Shown here: piece by piece, positions 13,647 through 19,961 of the stretch
Numbering within the stretch: the first letter of the stretch is position 1
How the letters are laid out: each line of letters opens with the position of its first letter
From: Cyanobacteria bacterium OH_PDB_112
GTDB lineage: Bacteria; Cyanobacteriota; Vampirovibrionia; Gastranaerophilales; CAJFVJ01
NCBI GenBank assembly: GCA_023457295.1
Contig: JAEWLZ010000137.1
Span: forward strand, 1 to 19,961
DNA length: 19,961 nucleotides
Direction: 5' to 3'
Made by a program: the position numbers and the translations under genes
Notes under the pieces: model-generated
Database searches by the model: none
Seen by the model: the letters and a program-made list of their open reading frames with translations, nothing else
Told to the model about the DNA's origin: nothing

Positions 13647-14204
13647 ATGATAGAAACTATGACAAAATTTATTTGTTCCGTATGCGGATATACTCATGAA
13701 GGTCAACAGCCACCTGGAAAATGCCCTGTATGTAACGCACCTTCTGAAAAATTCAAAGAACAATCAGGAGAAAGAGCTTGGGCTGATGAACACAGAATAG
13801 GTGTTGCGGGAGCTGATACAGATGCAGAAATCTTAGAAGGATTGAGAGCTCATTTTACAGGAGAATGCACAGAAGTAGGTATGTACCTTGCTATGGCAAG
13901 GCAAGCTGAAAGAGAAGGTTATCCTGAAGTTGCAGAAGCTTACAAAAGAATTGCATGGGAAGAAGCGGAACATGCCGCAAAATTTTGTGAATTGTTAGGA
14001 GAAGTTGTGGCAACTTCCACAAAAGCAAATCTCCAAGCTCGTGTAGATGCTGAATTCGGCGCTTGTCAAGGTAAAAAAGATATTGCGACAAGAGCAAAAC
14101 AACTTAATTACGATGCCATTCATGATACAGTCCACGAAATGTGTAAAGACGAAGCACGTCACGGACAAGTTTTTGAAGGTCTTCTAAAAAGATATTTTAA
14201 CTAA
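13647..14204 (+). CDS. reverse rubrerythrin (NADH/rubredoxin-linked peroxidase)
   Basis: Reverse rubrerythrins remove H2O2, and O2 in some clostridia, with electrons from NADH via reductase and rubredoxin. Domain order is inverted relative to classical rubrerythrin. The rubredoxin-like iron site comes first, FICSVCGYTHEG (C10, C13) and KCPVCNAPSEKF (C26, C29). A ferritin-like four-helix diiron domain follows, with the Glu-rich motifs GECTEVGMY, IAWEEAEHA and HEMCKDEARHG. Start is ATG 13647, giving 185 residues, because AAGGAG lies 6 nt before it; the in-frame TTG at 13626 is upstream of that site. Gene composition is slightly richer in GC than the neighbours, as is usual for highly expressed genes. 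Strong promoter and terminator make it a monocistronic unit. It complements rubredoxin-FprA at 6956-8302. Confidence 0.95.
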   Translation: MIETMTKFICSVCGYTHEGQQPPGKCPVCNAPSEKFKEQSGERAWADEHRIGVAGADTDAEILEGLRAHFTGECTEVGMYLAMARQAEREGYPEVAEAYKRIAWEEAEHAAKFCELLGEVVATSTKANLQARVDAEFGACQGKKDIATRAKQLNYDAIHDTVHEMCKDEARHGQVFEGLLKRYFN

Positions 14205-14255
14205 TCTCGGAACAACGTTAGAAACTGAAACTAACCGGAGTACCAACTCTGAACG

Positions 14256-14278
14256 GCGGGGCTTGCCCCGCTTTTTAT
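14256..14278 (+). terminator. intrinsic terminator of reverse rubrerythrin
   Basis: GCGGGG (14256-14261), loop CTTG and CCCCGC (14266-14271) are followed by five T. The 50 bases before it can form two more small hairpins. Confidence 0.92.
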
Positions 14279-14284
14279 TGCAAA

Positions 14285-14311
14285 TAAAAAAGCACCTTCT
14301 GGGGAAGATGC
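14285..14311 (-). terminator. intrinsic terminator of the HEAT-repeat-like gene
   Basis: On the minus strand, GCATCTTC and GAAGGTGC form an 8-bp stem (one G-T pair) with loop CCCA, followed by six T. It stands back to back with the rubrerythrin terminator. Confidence 0.85.
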
Positions 14312-14347
14312 GTAAACTTTTGGGAAGTTTTAAAAGGGTTTTTTAGG

Positions 14348-15568
14348 TTATATTAGGTTATTTATCTTTTCTTGGGCTTTTGCAGCAGTTTCTTTAACCA
14401 TCGGATCAGAATCCGTTGAAGCCGCTGATAGGATTATACCCACCGTCTCTTTATCTTCAGGTTTTGCAACAAAAGCCAATGCGCTTATGCTTGCTTCCCT
14501 AATTAAGGGATTAGGATTTGATTTAATATTTTCTACAACTGTTTCCATTTCAGGGATTTCATTTAGTTTAACCGCTTCCAATCCTTGTTTTGATGCTTCT
14601 TTGTTTACTGATTCTCTGAAATTCTTTTGAACAACAGCTAATGTATAAGTTGCAAACATTTTATTCATTTCCGCAGTTTCTTGAGGAGAAAGCGTTTCTG
14701 CCAAAGAATCTTGCTCAGGAGTCAATTGTTCTCCGTTAAATTTTCTGCTTCTTAAATCTTGCTGTTCTTCAGTAGGACCTGCCATCGCAGAAGTATCTTT
14801 TGTTATAACGCTGTTCAAATTATTAAAAACTTCTTCATTCAAAAGCAAATCTGAAGGCATTTTAGGGTTTTGTCCCAATTCAGCTATTTGTTGAATAGCC
14901 ATAAATTGCTCATCCATATCTTCAGATTTCAAAGACCCTACAATAGGTTTCAAATCAATTGCCGGCATTATTTCTTCTGCTTGTGGAAGTGTCATTTCTG
15001 CGGAAGATTGACTTGGAGTTGCTGCACTTGCTATTGGGATATCTTGTTTTACAGACTGATTATCTTTCTTCGCCTCAGGCTGTACTTCTTTTTGAGGCTG
15101 AGCTTTTTTATCAACAACCGCAGGTGCTTGATCTATAAGTGCAGGAGGAATATCTTTTTTCTCTGGTTTAATAGGCACAAAATTAGCTGAAGGCGGTTCT
15201 GGAACAGGATTAGAAATAGCTCCAGTTTTTGGTTCAGGTTTTGCACCTGATTCATTTTTTTCAGCTACCAATAAAGGTTGCTGAGGAATAAAAGGCATTG
15301 GCGCAAGATTTTGCACAGTTCCCATTGGAGTTGCCATAACAGGATATATTTGAGACTGTGGATAAGCATAAACCGGCATTTGATTAGACATATATGTCGG
15401 TGTTTGCATCAACGCAGCAGGAGCAACAGTATTAGCTTCAGGGTTTGAGCCATAAGCCTGAGGATTTATAAGCTCTATTTTAACAGCATTTACTTCAGGA
15501 CGTATTTGCTGCGGAATAGGTGGCTGATTATACTGCACCGGCATTGAATAGTTATTCATTCTTCCCAT
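14348..15568 (-). CDS. long disordered protein with C-terminal HEAT-like helical repeats
   Basis: A 406-residue protein with no named function. The first 205 residues are low-complexity and disordered: Pro/Gln/Met-rich at first (PVQYNQPPIPQQIRPE), then Lys/Pro/Glu-rich linkers. From about 205 the protein is helical. Two parts look like HEAT repeats, SLKSEDMDEQFMAIQQIAEL near 213-232 and the C-terminal NPNPLIREASISALAFVA with SDPMVKETAAKAQEKI. HEAT repeats usually serve protein-protein binding, so this may be an adaptor or scaffold; no membrane segment or signal peptide is seen. The start is uncertain: ATG 15568 has AAGG only 3 nt away, and the ATG three codons later is an alternative. It is a single transcription unit with its own terminator. 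Confidence 0.8.
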   Translation of the reverse strand: MGRMNNYSMPVQYNQPPIPQQIRPEVNAVKIELINPQAYGSNPEANTVAPAALMQTPTYMSNQMPVYAYPQSQIYPVMATPMGTVQNLAPMPFIPQQPLLVAEKNESGAKPEPKTGAISNPVPEPPSANFVPIKPEKKDIPPALIDQAPAVVDKKAQPQKEVQPEAKKDNQSVKQDIPIASAATPSQSSAEMTLPQAEEIMPAIDLKPIVGSLKSEDMDEQFMAIQQIAELGQNPKMPSDLLLNEEVFNNLNSVITKDTSAMAGPTEEQQDLRSRKFNGEQLTPEQDSLAETLSPQETAEMNKMFATYTLAVVQKNFRESVNKEASKQGLEAVKLNEIPEMETVVENIKSNPNPLIREASISALAFVAKPEDKETVGIILSAASTDSDPMVKETAAKAQEKINNLI

Positions 15569-15690
15569 ATACCTTTCGATTTTTTTCTCGTATGTTTAGT
15601 TTAAGTCCGCTCAAGAAAAAAATTGCCATTTTAGTTAGGCATTCTTAAGATTTTGTTACAAAAATTAATTTTTAAAAAACGTTTAAATAG

Positions 15691-16482
15691 TTAAAACCAC
15701 TCGCATACGCCGTCTTTGCAAAAAGCTTTTTCAAGCTCAGGCATAACACTTTTATGAGTAATTTCAAAAGTAACGGGAGTAATTGAAACTTTATTATTTC
15801 GTATTGCTTCTATGTCAGTACCGACTTCATTGCCTTGAGTTATAAGTTCTCCTGCAAGCCAATAATAAATTTTTCCGCGAGGATCTACCCTTTTTTCATA
15901 ATCATCAGTATACATGCGTGTCCCAAGCTTTGTAATTTCAAGGCCTGTTATATCTTCCGATGGAATACTGGGAATATTTATATTCAATATACTTTTAGGA
16001 GGAAAACTGATTTTTTGGATATTAGGTAAAAATTTTCTTACAAATTCTGCCGCATAATAAAAATGTTCAAGGCTTTGTCTATTGCCCGCAACAGAAACAG
16101 CAATACTGGGATAACCTGAAATAGCTCCTTCTAAAGCAGCGGAAACAGTACCGGAATATAAAATATCCGTGCCCAAATTCGGTCCATGATTAGGACCAGA
16201 AATGATAATATCAGGATACTCTTCTTCAGATAAAATAGCTTTAAGACCCATTTTTACACAGTCCCCGGGAGTACCGGAAACCATCCATGCTCTTTTGACA
16301 TTAAACTTTGGTTCAACTTCTTCTACCCTTAAAGGAGTATGCAAAGTTATTGAATGTCCTGCCGCAGACTGTTCTCTCTCAGGAGCAATAACATAAACTT
16401 CATGCTCGCTTGATAACACCTCCATCATGGCTCTTATGCCGCTTGCGTTAATTCCATCATCATTAGCTATTAAAATCTTCAT
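15691..16482 (-). CDS. surE: 5'/3'-nucleotidase SurE
   Basis: SurE is a metal-dependent phosphatase acting on nucleoside monophosphates and, in some bacteria, short polyphosphate; it is associated with stationary-phase survival. The 263 residues fit. Metal ligands are D8 and D9 in LIANDDGINASGI, S39 in APEREQSAAGHS and N98 in SGPNHGPNLGTD; the motif SGTPGDC and YSGTVSAALEGA are typical. The C-terminal tail FCKDGVCEWF carries two Cys. It starts 66 nt after the DUF6485-type gene on the same strand and could be co-transcribed with it. A palindrome TACAATTGTA lies 72-82 bp upstream. Confidence 0.96.
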   Translation of the reverse strand: MKILIANDDGINASGIRAMMEVLSSEHEVYVIAPEREQSAAGHSITLHTPLRVEEVEPKFNVKRAWMVSGTPGDCVKMGLKAILSEEEYPDIIISGPNHGPNLGTDILYSGTVSAALEGAISGYPSIAVSVAGNRQSLEHFYYAAEFVRKFLPNIQKISFPPKSILNINIPSIPSEDITGLEITKLGTRMYTDDYEKRVDPRGKIYYWLAGELITQGNEVGTDIEAIRNNKVSITPVTFEITHKSVMPELEKAFCKDGVCEWF

Positions 16483-16548
16483 TTTTAACCCTCGTAAATG
16501 CTCTTCAACAGGATGCAGTTATAGTATTATTCCACTATTTGAATCATT

Positions 16549-16746
16549 CTAATCTACAATTGTAGTAGTGCGTTTGAAGTAATTTATACTTCTATCATAT
16601 GTCGCTTCTGATTCTTTTGAGAAAAAACATCCCGGAATTTCTCCTCTTTCTCTATGGTACGCTACACAATCACAACAAATGCCTCGCTTAGAACAAGAGT
16701 ATGAACATGTACAAGAAGCTTTGTTTGTTTCTTTTTTGCATTCCAT
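16549..16746 (-). CDS. small Cys-rich DUF6485-type protein
   Basis: A 65-residue cytoplasmic protein with nine cysteines. Most are in the N-terminal half, as in MECKKETNKASCTCSYSC and KRGICCDCVAYHRERGEIPGC, which suggests binding of Zn or an Fe-S cluster; the C-terminal end is ordinary (TYDRSINYFKRT). The sequence fits the small family I know as DUF6485, common in anaerobes and without known function; this is by memory of the pattern M-E-C-x2-E-T-N and Y-H-R-E-x-G-E-x-P-x-C-F-F. GGAG lies 8 nt before ATG. It precedes surE on the same strand. The candidate small RNA terminator upstream separates it from that unit. Confidence 0.8.
   Translation of the reverse strand: MECKKETNKASCTCSYSCSKRGICCDCVAYHRERGEIPGCFFSKESEATYDRSINYFKRTTTIVD
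16555..16564. promoter_or_regulatory. palindrome TACAATTGTA upstream of surE
   Basis: Second copy of the 10-bp palindrome seen upstream of the response regulator, here extended by C and G to 12 bp (16554-16565). It lies within the last codons of the DUF6485-type gene, so it could also be coincidence. Confidence 0.2.
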
Positions 16747-16784
16747 ATATTTTCTCCGTAATTAATTATACATTTATTTTACAA

Positions 16785-16812
16785 TAAAAAACACCATTTT
16801 TAAAAATGGTGT
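16785..16812 (-). terminator. intrinsic terminator of the candidate small RNA
   Basis: A perfect 22-bp palindrome at 16791-16812 with core ACACCATTT/AAATGGTGT. On the minus strand it runs into six T. The plus strand has no T tract after it, so it serves a minus-strand transcript starting upstream, before the DUF6485-type gene. Confidence 0.8.
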
Positions 16813-16909
16813 ATATTCTGCATCCTAATGGTCTCTTCTTCTTTTGTTTAAATAAATAAATCTTTTATTGTTACCAGAAAGTGCAAAAAGTGTTTGATTA
16901 ACACTTGAT
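16785..16909 (-). ncRNA. candidate small RNA, about 125 nt
   Basis: A transcription unit can be drawn from the consensus promoter at 16916-16944 to the terminator at 16785-16812. It contains no convincing ORF: the longest possibility is an 18-codon frame starting GTG without a ribosome binding site. The RNA would start with a hairpin of 7 bp, AAGTGTT/AACACTT around a 5-nt loop (16888-16906), continue through an A-rich unpaired middle (AACAAAAGAAGAAGAG) and end in the terminator. An ACCATT segment in the middle could compete for the terminator's AATGGT arm. This fits a trans-acting small RNA or a leader. A short unrecognised peptide cannot be excluded. Confidence 0.5.
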
Positions 16910-16915
16910 GATATT

Positions 16916-16944
16916 ATTATAAGAATAAAAAATAAATCTGTCAA
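16916..16944 (-). promoter_or_regulatory. fully consensus promoter of the candidate small RNA
   Basis: On the minus strand, TTGACA (complement of 16939-16944), exactly 17 bp, then TATAAT (complement of 16916-16921). Both hexamers are perfect and the spacing is optimal, the best promoter match in the window. Confidence 0.8.
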
Positions 16945-17000
16945 TATTTTTTTTTGATATACTTATAAATATGTAGAATGCTTAACAAAAAGGTGTAAAA

Positions 17001-17861
17001 ATGGAAATTTTAAGAATAGCCGTTCCAAACAAGGGCAGAATGTCTGAAAAAATGCTCAATTTACTTGAAAGAGCGGGAATAAATTTAATAGATAAAAAAG
17101 AAAGAGCTTTATCAACAACAAGTGAAGACGGACGTTATTCAGTTATATTTTTAAGGACAAAAGACATACCGAAATTTATTCAAAACGGTACTGCGGATAT
17201 AGGTTTTACGGGCATTGATGTCGTAGAAGAGGCAGGAAGTGAAGTTGATAAAATTTTAGACTTGGATTTTGGGAAATGCAGCATGGTGGTAGCGGTAAAA
17301 GATGAAGACCAATATTTTTCGCCTGTTGATTTGCCTGATGATGTAAAAGTTGTGACATCGTTTCCCAATATTGCAAAAAAATATTTTGAGAAGCATGGCA
17401 AAAAAGCTCACATAATTGAAGTAGCGGGAGCAACAGAAATAACCCCAAGACTAGGACTGGCAGATGTAATAGTGGATATTACCTCATCAGGTTCTACGCT
17501 CAAGATGAATAAGCTTCGCGTTATAGATTCATTCTTAGAATCGTCAGCTACAATAGTGGGTCGTCCAGGTATTTTGAAAGAGCATTCAGAAGAAATAGAA
17601 ACTTTTGTAAGAGCAATAAAATCAGCAATAATGGCGGAAGATAAAAAATACTTAATGGCAAATTTTCCTAAAAAGGCATTAGACCAAATAAAAGATTTAG
17701 GATTAAAATCTCCAACGGTAACAACTCTTATAGGTAATGATGAAGAAGTTGCTATTCATATTGTAATTAATAAAAATGAAGTTTATTCTATCGTTGACAG
17801 ATTGAAAAAACTGGGCGCTAGCGGGATTTTGATTTTGGCAGTTGATCAGGTGATGCCATAA
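17001..17861 (+). CDS. hisG: ATP phosphoribosyltransferase, long form
   Basis: HisG joins ATP and PRPP in the first, feedback-controlled step of histidine synthesis. 286 residues is the long, self-regulated form: the catalytic part (about 1-210) has LRIAVPNKGRMSEK, TADIGFTGIDVVEE and ADVIVDITSSGSTLKMNKL, and the C-terminal ACT-like domain that binds His runs from about 215 (VAIHIVINKNEVYSIVDRLKKLGASGILI). HisZ is not needed with this form. AAAGGTG lies 5 nt before ATG. Other his genes are absent; instead the stop overlaps the mazG start by one base, so hisG-mazG-rsfS form one unit. Confidence 0.96.
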   Translation: MEILRIAVPNKGRMSEKMLNLLERAGINLIDKKERALSTTSEDGRYSVIFLRTKDIPKFIQNGTADIGFTGIDVVEEAGSEVDKILDLDFGKCSMVVAVKDEDQYFSPVDLPDDVKVVTSFPNIAKKYFEKHGKKAHIIEVAGATEITPRLGLADVIVDITSSGSTLKMNKLRVIDSFLESSATIVGRPGILKEHSEEIETFVRAIKSAIMAEDKKYLMANFPKKALDQIKDLGLKSPTVTTLIGNDEEVAIHIVINKNEVYSIVDRLKKLGASGILILAVDQVMP

Positions 17862-18634
17862 TGAGTAATTTGCAAAAATTACGCCAAATTCTTGACAGAC
17901 TTCGCTCCGAAGACGGTTGTCCTTGGGATAAAGAACAAACTCACAAGTCTTTGAAAAGAAATTTAATTGAAGAATCATACGAACTTCTTGAAGCTATTGA
18001 TGAAGAGAATACAGAAGATATGAGAGAAGAACTCGGAGATGTGCTTTTGCAAGTATTTTTCCATGCTCAAATTGCAAAAGAAGCAGACAAATTCGACATT
18101 GAAGATGTAGCAGGTGAAATCAGCGAAAAACTAATACGCCGTCACCCTCATGTTTTCGGAGATGAAAATATCGACAACTCGGAAGAAGTTTTGCAACGTT
18201 GGGAAGAAATAAAGAAAAAAGAGAAAAAAGCCACTCGAAAATCAGTTCTTGATGGAGTTGTTTATTCACAACCCGCTCTAATGTGCGCACAACAAATAAG
18301 CAAAAAAGCGGTAAAAGTAGGATTTGAATGGCCTAACTACGAAATGCTTAAAGAATGTTTCACCTCAGAAATAGAGGAATTCCATAAAGAAGTCGAAGAA
18401 AAAAATCACGATGCAATGGAAGATGAATTCGGAGATATTCTCTTTGCACTTGTAAATATTGCAAGATGGCACAAAATTGATGCGGAACAAGCTCTAAGAC
18501 GGGCAAACAAAAAATTCGTCAAAAGATTTAAAGAAATGGAAAAACTTGCCCAAAAACCTTTAGAAGAGTATAATTTTGAAGAATACGACGATTTATGGAA
18601 AAAAGCAAAAGAATCTATCAGGGGGAAATTTTGA
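17861..18634 (+). CDS. mazG: nucleoside triphosphate pyrophosphohydrolase MazG
   Basis: MazG hydrolyses NTPs and dNTPs to monophosphate and pyrophosphate and helps clear abnormal nucleotides. The 257 residues carry the two expected MazG domains. The first has GCPWDKEQTHKSLKRNLIEE with EELGDVLLQVFFHAQIA. The second has GFEWPNYEMLKECFTSEIEE with EDEFGDILFALVNIARW. The metal-binding E-E-x-x-E and E-x-x-D patterns are present in both. ATG overlaps the hisG stop (TAATG), with AGGTG upstream in hisG, pointing to coupled translation. Since HisE belongs to the same fold, pairing with hisG might suggest a role in histidine synthesis, but length and two-domain layout favour true MazG. Confidence 0.95.
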   Translation: MSNLQKLRQILDRLRSEDGCPWDKEQTHKSLKRNLIEESYELLEAIDEENTEDMREELGDVLLQVFFHAQIAKEADKFDIEDVAGEISEKLIRRHPHVFGDENIDNSEEVLQRWEEIKKKEKKATRKSVLDGVVYSQPALMCAQQISKKAVKVGFEWPNYEMLKECFTSEIEEFHKEVEEKNHDAMEDEFGDILFALVNIARWHKIDAEQALRRANKKFVKRFKEMEKLAQKPLEEYNFEEYDDLWKKAKESIRGKF

Positions 18635-19026
18635 AGGACGTAGAAACAAGTTTACTGACTAGTGTTATCGCAAGGATTTTAGATAACAGACTGGCAAAAG
18701 ATATTACTATTTTGAACATTTCAAATGTTTCAATCATGGCGGATTATTTTGTGATTTGCTCTGGAGAAAGCTCAACTCAAGTAAGAGCTATGACAGGTTA
18801 TGTTAAAGAATATATCAAAAAAGTTTTTGAAAGATATCCAAACGGCGAAGAAAATGACGTAAAAAATCGCTGGAATTTGTTAGATTACGGTGATGTAATT
18901 GTGCATGTTCTGCATAAAGAAGAACGTGAAACTTATGCCATCGAAAAATTTTGGAATCACGGCTTTAAAATTAAGCAAGATGATTGGATGAAAGAATCAG
19001 AACCATACGCAGAGCAATTGCTTTAG
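18631..19026 (+). CDS. rsfS: ribosomal silencing factor RsfS
   Basis: RsfS binds ribosomal protein uL14 and blocks joining of 30S and 50S subunits in starvation or stationary phase. Typical motifs are DITILNISNVSIMADYFVIC, GESSTQVRAM, NRWNLLDYGDVIVHVLH and EERETYAIEKFW. I place the start at TTG 18631, giving 131 residues: GGGGG precedes it by 6 nt, it makes a TTGA start-stop overlap with mazG, and the protein then has the usual length. An in-frame ATG at 18595 would add 12 residues from within mazG with no ribosome binding site. It is the last gene of hisG-mazG-rsfS. Confidence 0.94.
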   Translation: MKDVETSLLTSVIARILDNRLAKDITILNISNVSIMADYFVICSGESSTQVRAMTGYVKEYIKKVFERYPNGEENDVKNRWNLLDYGDVIVHVLHKEERETYAIEKFWNHGFKIKQDDWMKESEPYAEQLL

Positions 19027-19033
19027 TTTTTAA

Positions 19034-19918
19034 TTACTTAACATCCAAATTGGTCAATTTTTCGAGCCCAATATGCGCATTGCCTGTTTCTTGTAATAAT
19101 TTCTTTCTATAAGAAGCTTCATTCATGTTTAAATTGAAGTTTGTTGCCAAACGGTGTTCAGGAGTCCTATCACATTTTTTGCATAAGTCTAAAATCTCAC
19201 GATTACCGACTTCTCCAATTTGATGCCTTAAATTTTCATAATAAGGATCCGTCCAAATTTCTTTAACAGATTTGTCATGCAAGTCACCCAAAATAACTGA
19301 GGGTTGATAATCATCTATACAAATAGGGACTTTGCCATCAGTATCTACAACAAAAACTCTTGATACAGAATAGCAAGGTTTATTCAAAGGTTCTTCAATA
19401 CTATTCAAAACCCCGGCACGATTTACTAAACGCATTTCATCGCCATAATGAACATGCACATTTTTCAGAAGTTCATCGGGTATATTTTTTAATCTGTCAA
19501 TAAAACCTTTTGCAGTATGTTGAGTAGCAATAATTAAATCAATACCTGAATCTTTTAAACTTTTAAGTCTTTTTGAATCTATAATGGAAGCATTGGTATA
19601 AAGCTCTGTTCTGGCTTTAGGTAATTTTTCTTTTGCGAGTTTTATATATTTTTCGACTTTAACCAAAGTTGGCTCGTTAAATCTGGAAAAATATAATAAA
19701 CCGTCAAAATCAATTTCTTTTAAATCATTTAAAATTTTCTTGTAAAAAGGAATGGGCATTACTTGCTCAGGAGGATATTTTTCAATGAATTTATTTGGAC
19801 AATAGGAGCATTTCAAGTTGCAATTTTTATTAATTGCAATGCCAACCGAAGCAGGGAATCCTTTCAAAGAAGTTCCAAAATTTATTGTTTTTCTATTGGC
19901 GGCAGAATAGACTTTCAT
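19034..19918 (-). CDS. radical SAM/SPASM domain protein of unknown substrate
   Basis: An iron-sulfur enzyme of 294 residues. The radical SAM motif C33-x3-C37-x2-C40 is in INKNCNLKCSYCPNKF and should bind the SAM-cleaving [4Fe-4S] cluster. The C-terminal region (from about 190) resembles a SPASM or twitch domain with further Cys in KPCYSVSRVF, VPICIDDYQ and LDLCKKCD, and the common phrase GDLHDKSVKEIWTDPYYENLR. SPASM enzymes often modify peptides or carry a second cluster for that, but no small precursor peptide is visible nearby. The start ATG 19918 has AGGGG 11 nt upstream; the ATG at 19939 adds seven residues and lies next to a TATAAA box. Converges on rsfS. Confidence 0.85.
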   Translation of the reverse strand: MKVYSAANRKTINFGTSLKGFPASVGIAINKNCNLKCSYCPNKFIEKYPPEQVMPIPFYKKILNDLKEIDFDGLLYFSRFNEPTLVKVEKYIKLAKEKLPKARTELYTNASIIDSKRLKSLKDSGIDLIIATQHTAKGFIDRLKNIPDELLKNVHVHYGDEMRLVNRAGVLNSIEEPLNKPCYSVSRVFVVDTDGKVPICIDDYQPSVILGDLHDKSVKEIWTDPYYENLRHQIGEVGNREILDLCKKCDRTPEHRLATNFNLNMNEASYRKKLLQETGNAHIGLEKLTNLDVK

Positions 19919-19961
19919 AAAAAAATTAACCCCTAACATACTTTATAAGATATTCAATATA

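Noticed and set aside
17861..18634. MazG as a HisE-like enzyme of histidine synthesis because it follows hisG
   Set aside because: It has the two-domain, 257-residue layout of true MazG, while HisE is about 100 residues.
1..19961. CRISPR arrays, insertion sequences, integrase or attachment sites, including near the tRNAs
   Set aside because: No regular repeats, transposase or integrase genes, or tRNA-end duplications were seen.

Overview
This is an AT-rich chromosomal window using the standard genetic code, with compact spacing and mixed gene orientation. It carries housekeeping genes, lineage-specific proteins of unknown function and oxygen-defence enzymes typical of anaerobes (rubredoxin, flavodiiron protein, reverse rubrerythrin). 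The protein style and gene mix fit best an uncultured gut bacterium of the Melainabacteria/Gastranaerophilales group, the non-photosynthetic relatives of Cyanobacteria. That placement comes from pattern recognition, not a database search, and is moderately confident. I see no mobile element, CRISPR array or phage module.

Layout. Positions 1-1392 hold the 3' part of gpmI (glycolysis), which converges on a 51-residue AtpZ/AtpI-like membrane protein. A soluble GAF-domain histidine kinase (1622-2893) converges on an aspartate/glutamate racemase-family gene. A secreted coiled-coil protein that may be a half-size TolC relative is divergent from nnrD (NAD(P)HX repair). After nnrD comes a consensus -35 box, a 24-codon leader ORF with tandem Trp codons and a perfect 12-bp terminator with a competing antiterminator, that is, an attenuator. 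It precedes an uncharacterised multi-pass membrane protein (5585-6790) and not a trp gene. Rubredoxin and the flavodiiron protein FprA follow as an operon.

From 8299 to 11449 most genes are on the minus strand: a small membrane-anchored protein, a NarL-type response regulator, folC and a secreted protein. tRNA-Pro(UGG) and tRNA-Gly(UCC) on the plus strand end in a strong bidirectional terminator, shared with a FabG-like reductase on the minus strand, behind which lies fabI. A reverse rubrerythrin (13647-14204, plus) converges on a disordered, HEAT-repeat-like protein. surE and a Cys-rich DUF6485-type protein follow on the minus strand.

Between DUF6485 and hisG lies an unannotated minus-strand unit with a fully consensus promoter (TTGACA, 17 bp, TATAAT), a 5' hairpin and an intrinsic terminator about 125 nt downstream, and no convincing ORF: a candidate small RNA. 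The window ends with a tightly overlapping hisG-mazG-rsfS operon and a convergent radical SAM/SPASM gene.

Functionally, rubredoxin, FprA and reverse rubrerythrin form an O2/H2O2 reduction set, and FabI with the FabG-like SDR belongs to fatty acid elongation. The most notable points are the Trp-type attenuator in front of an unknown membrane protein and the candidate small RNA.
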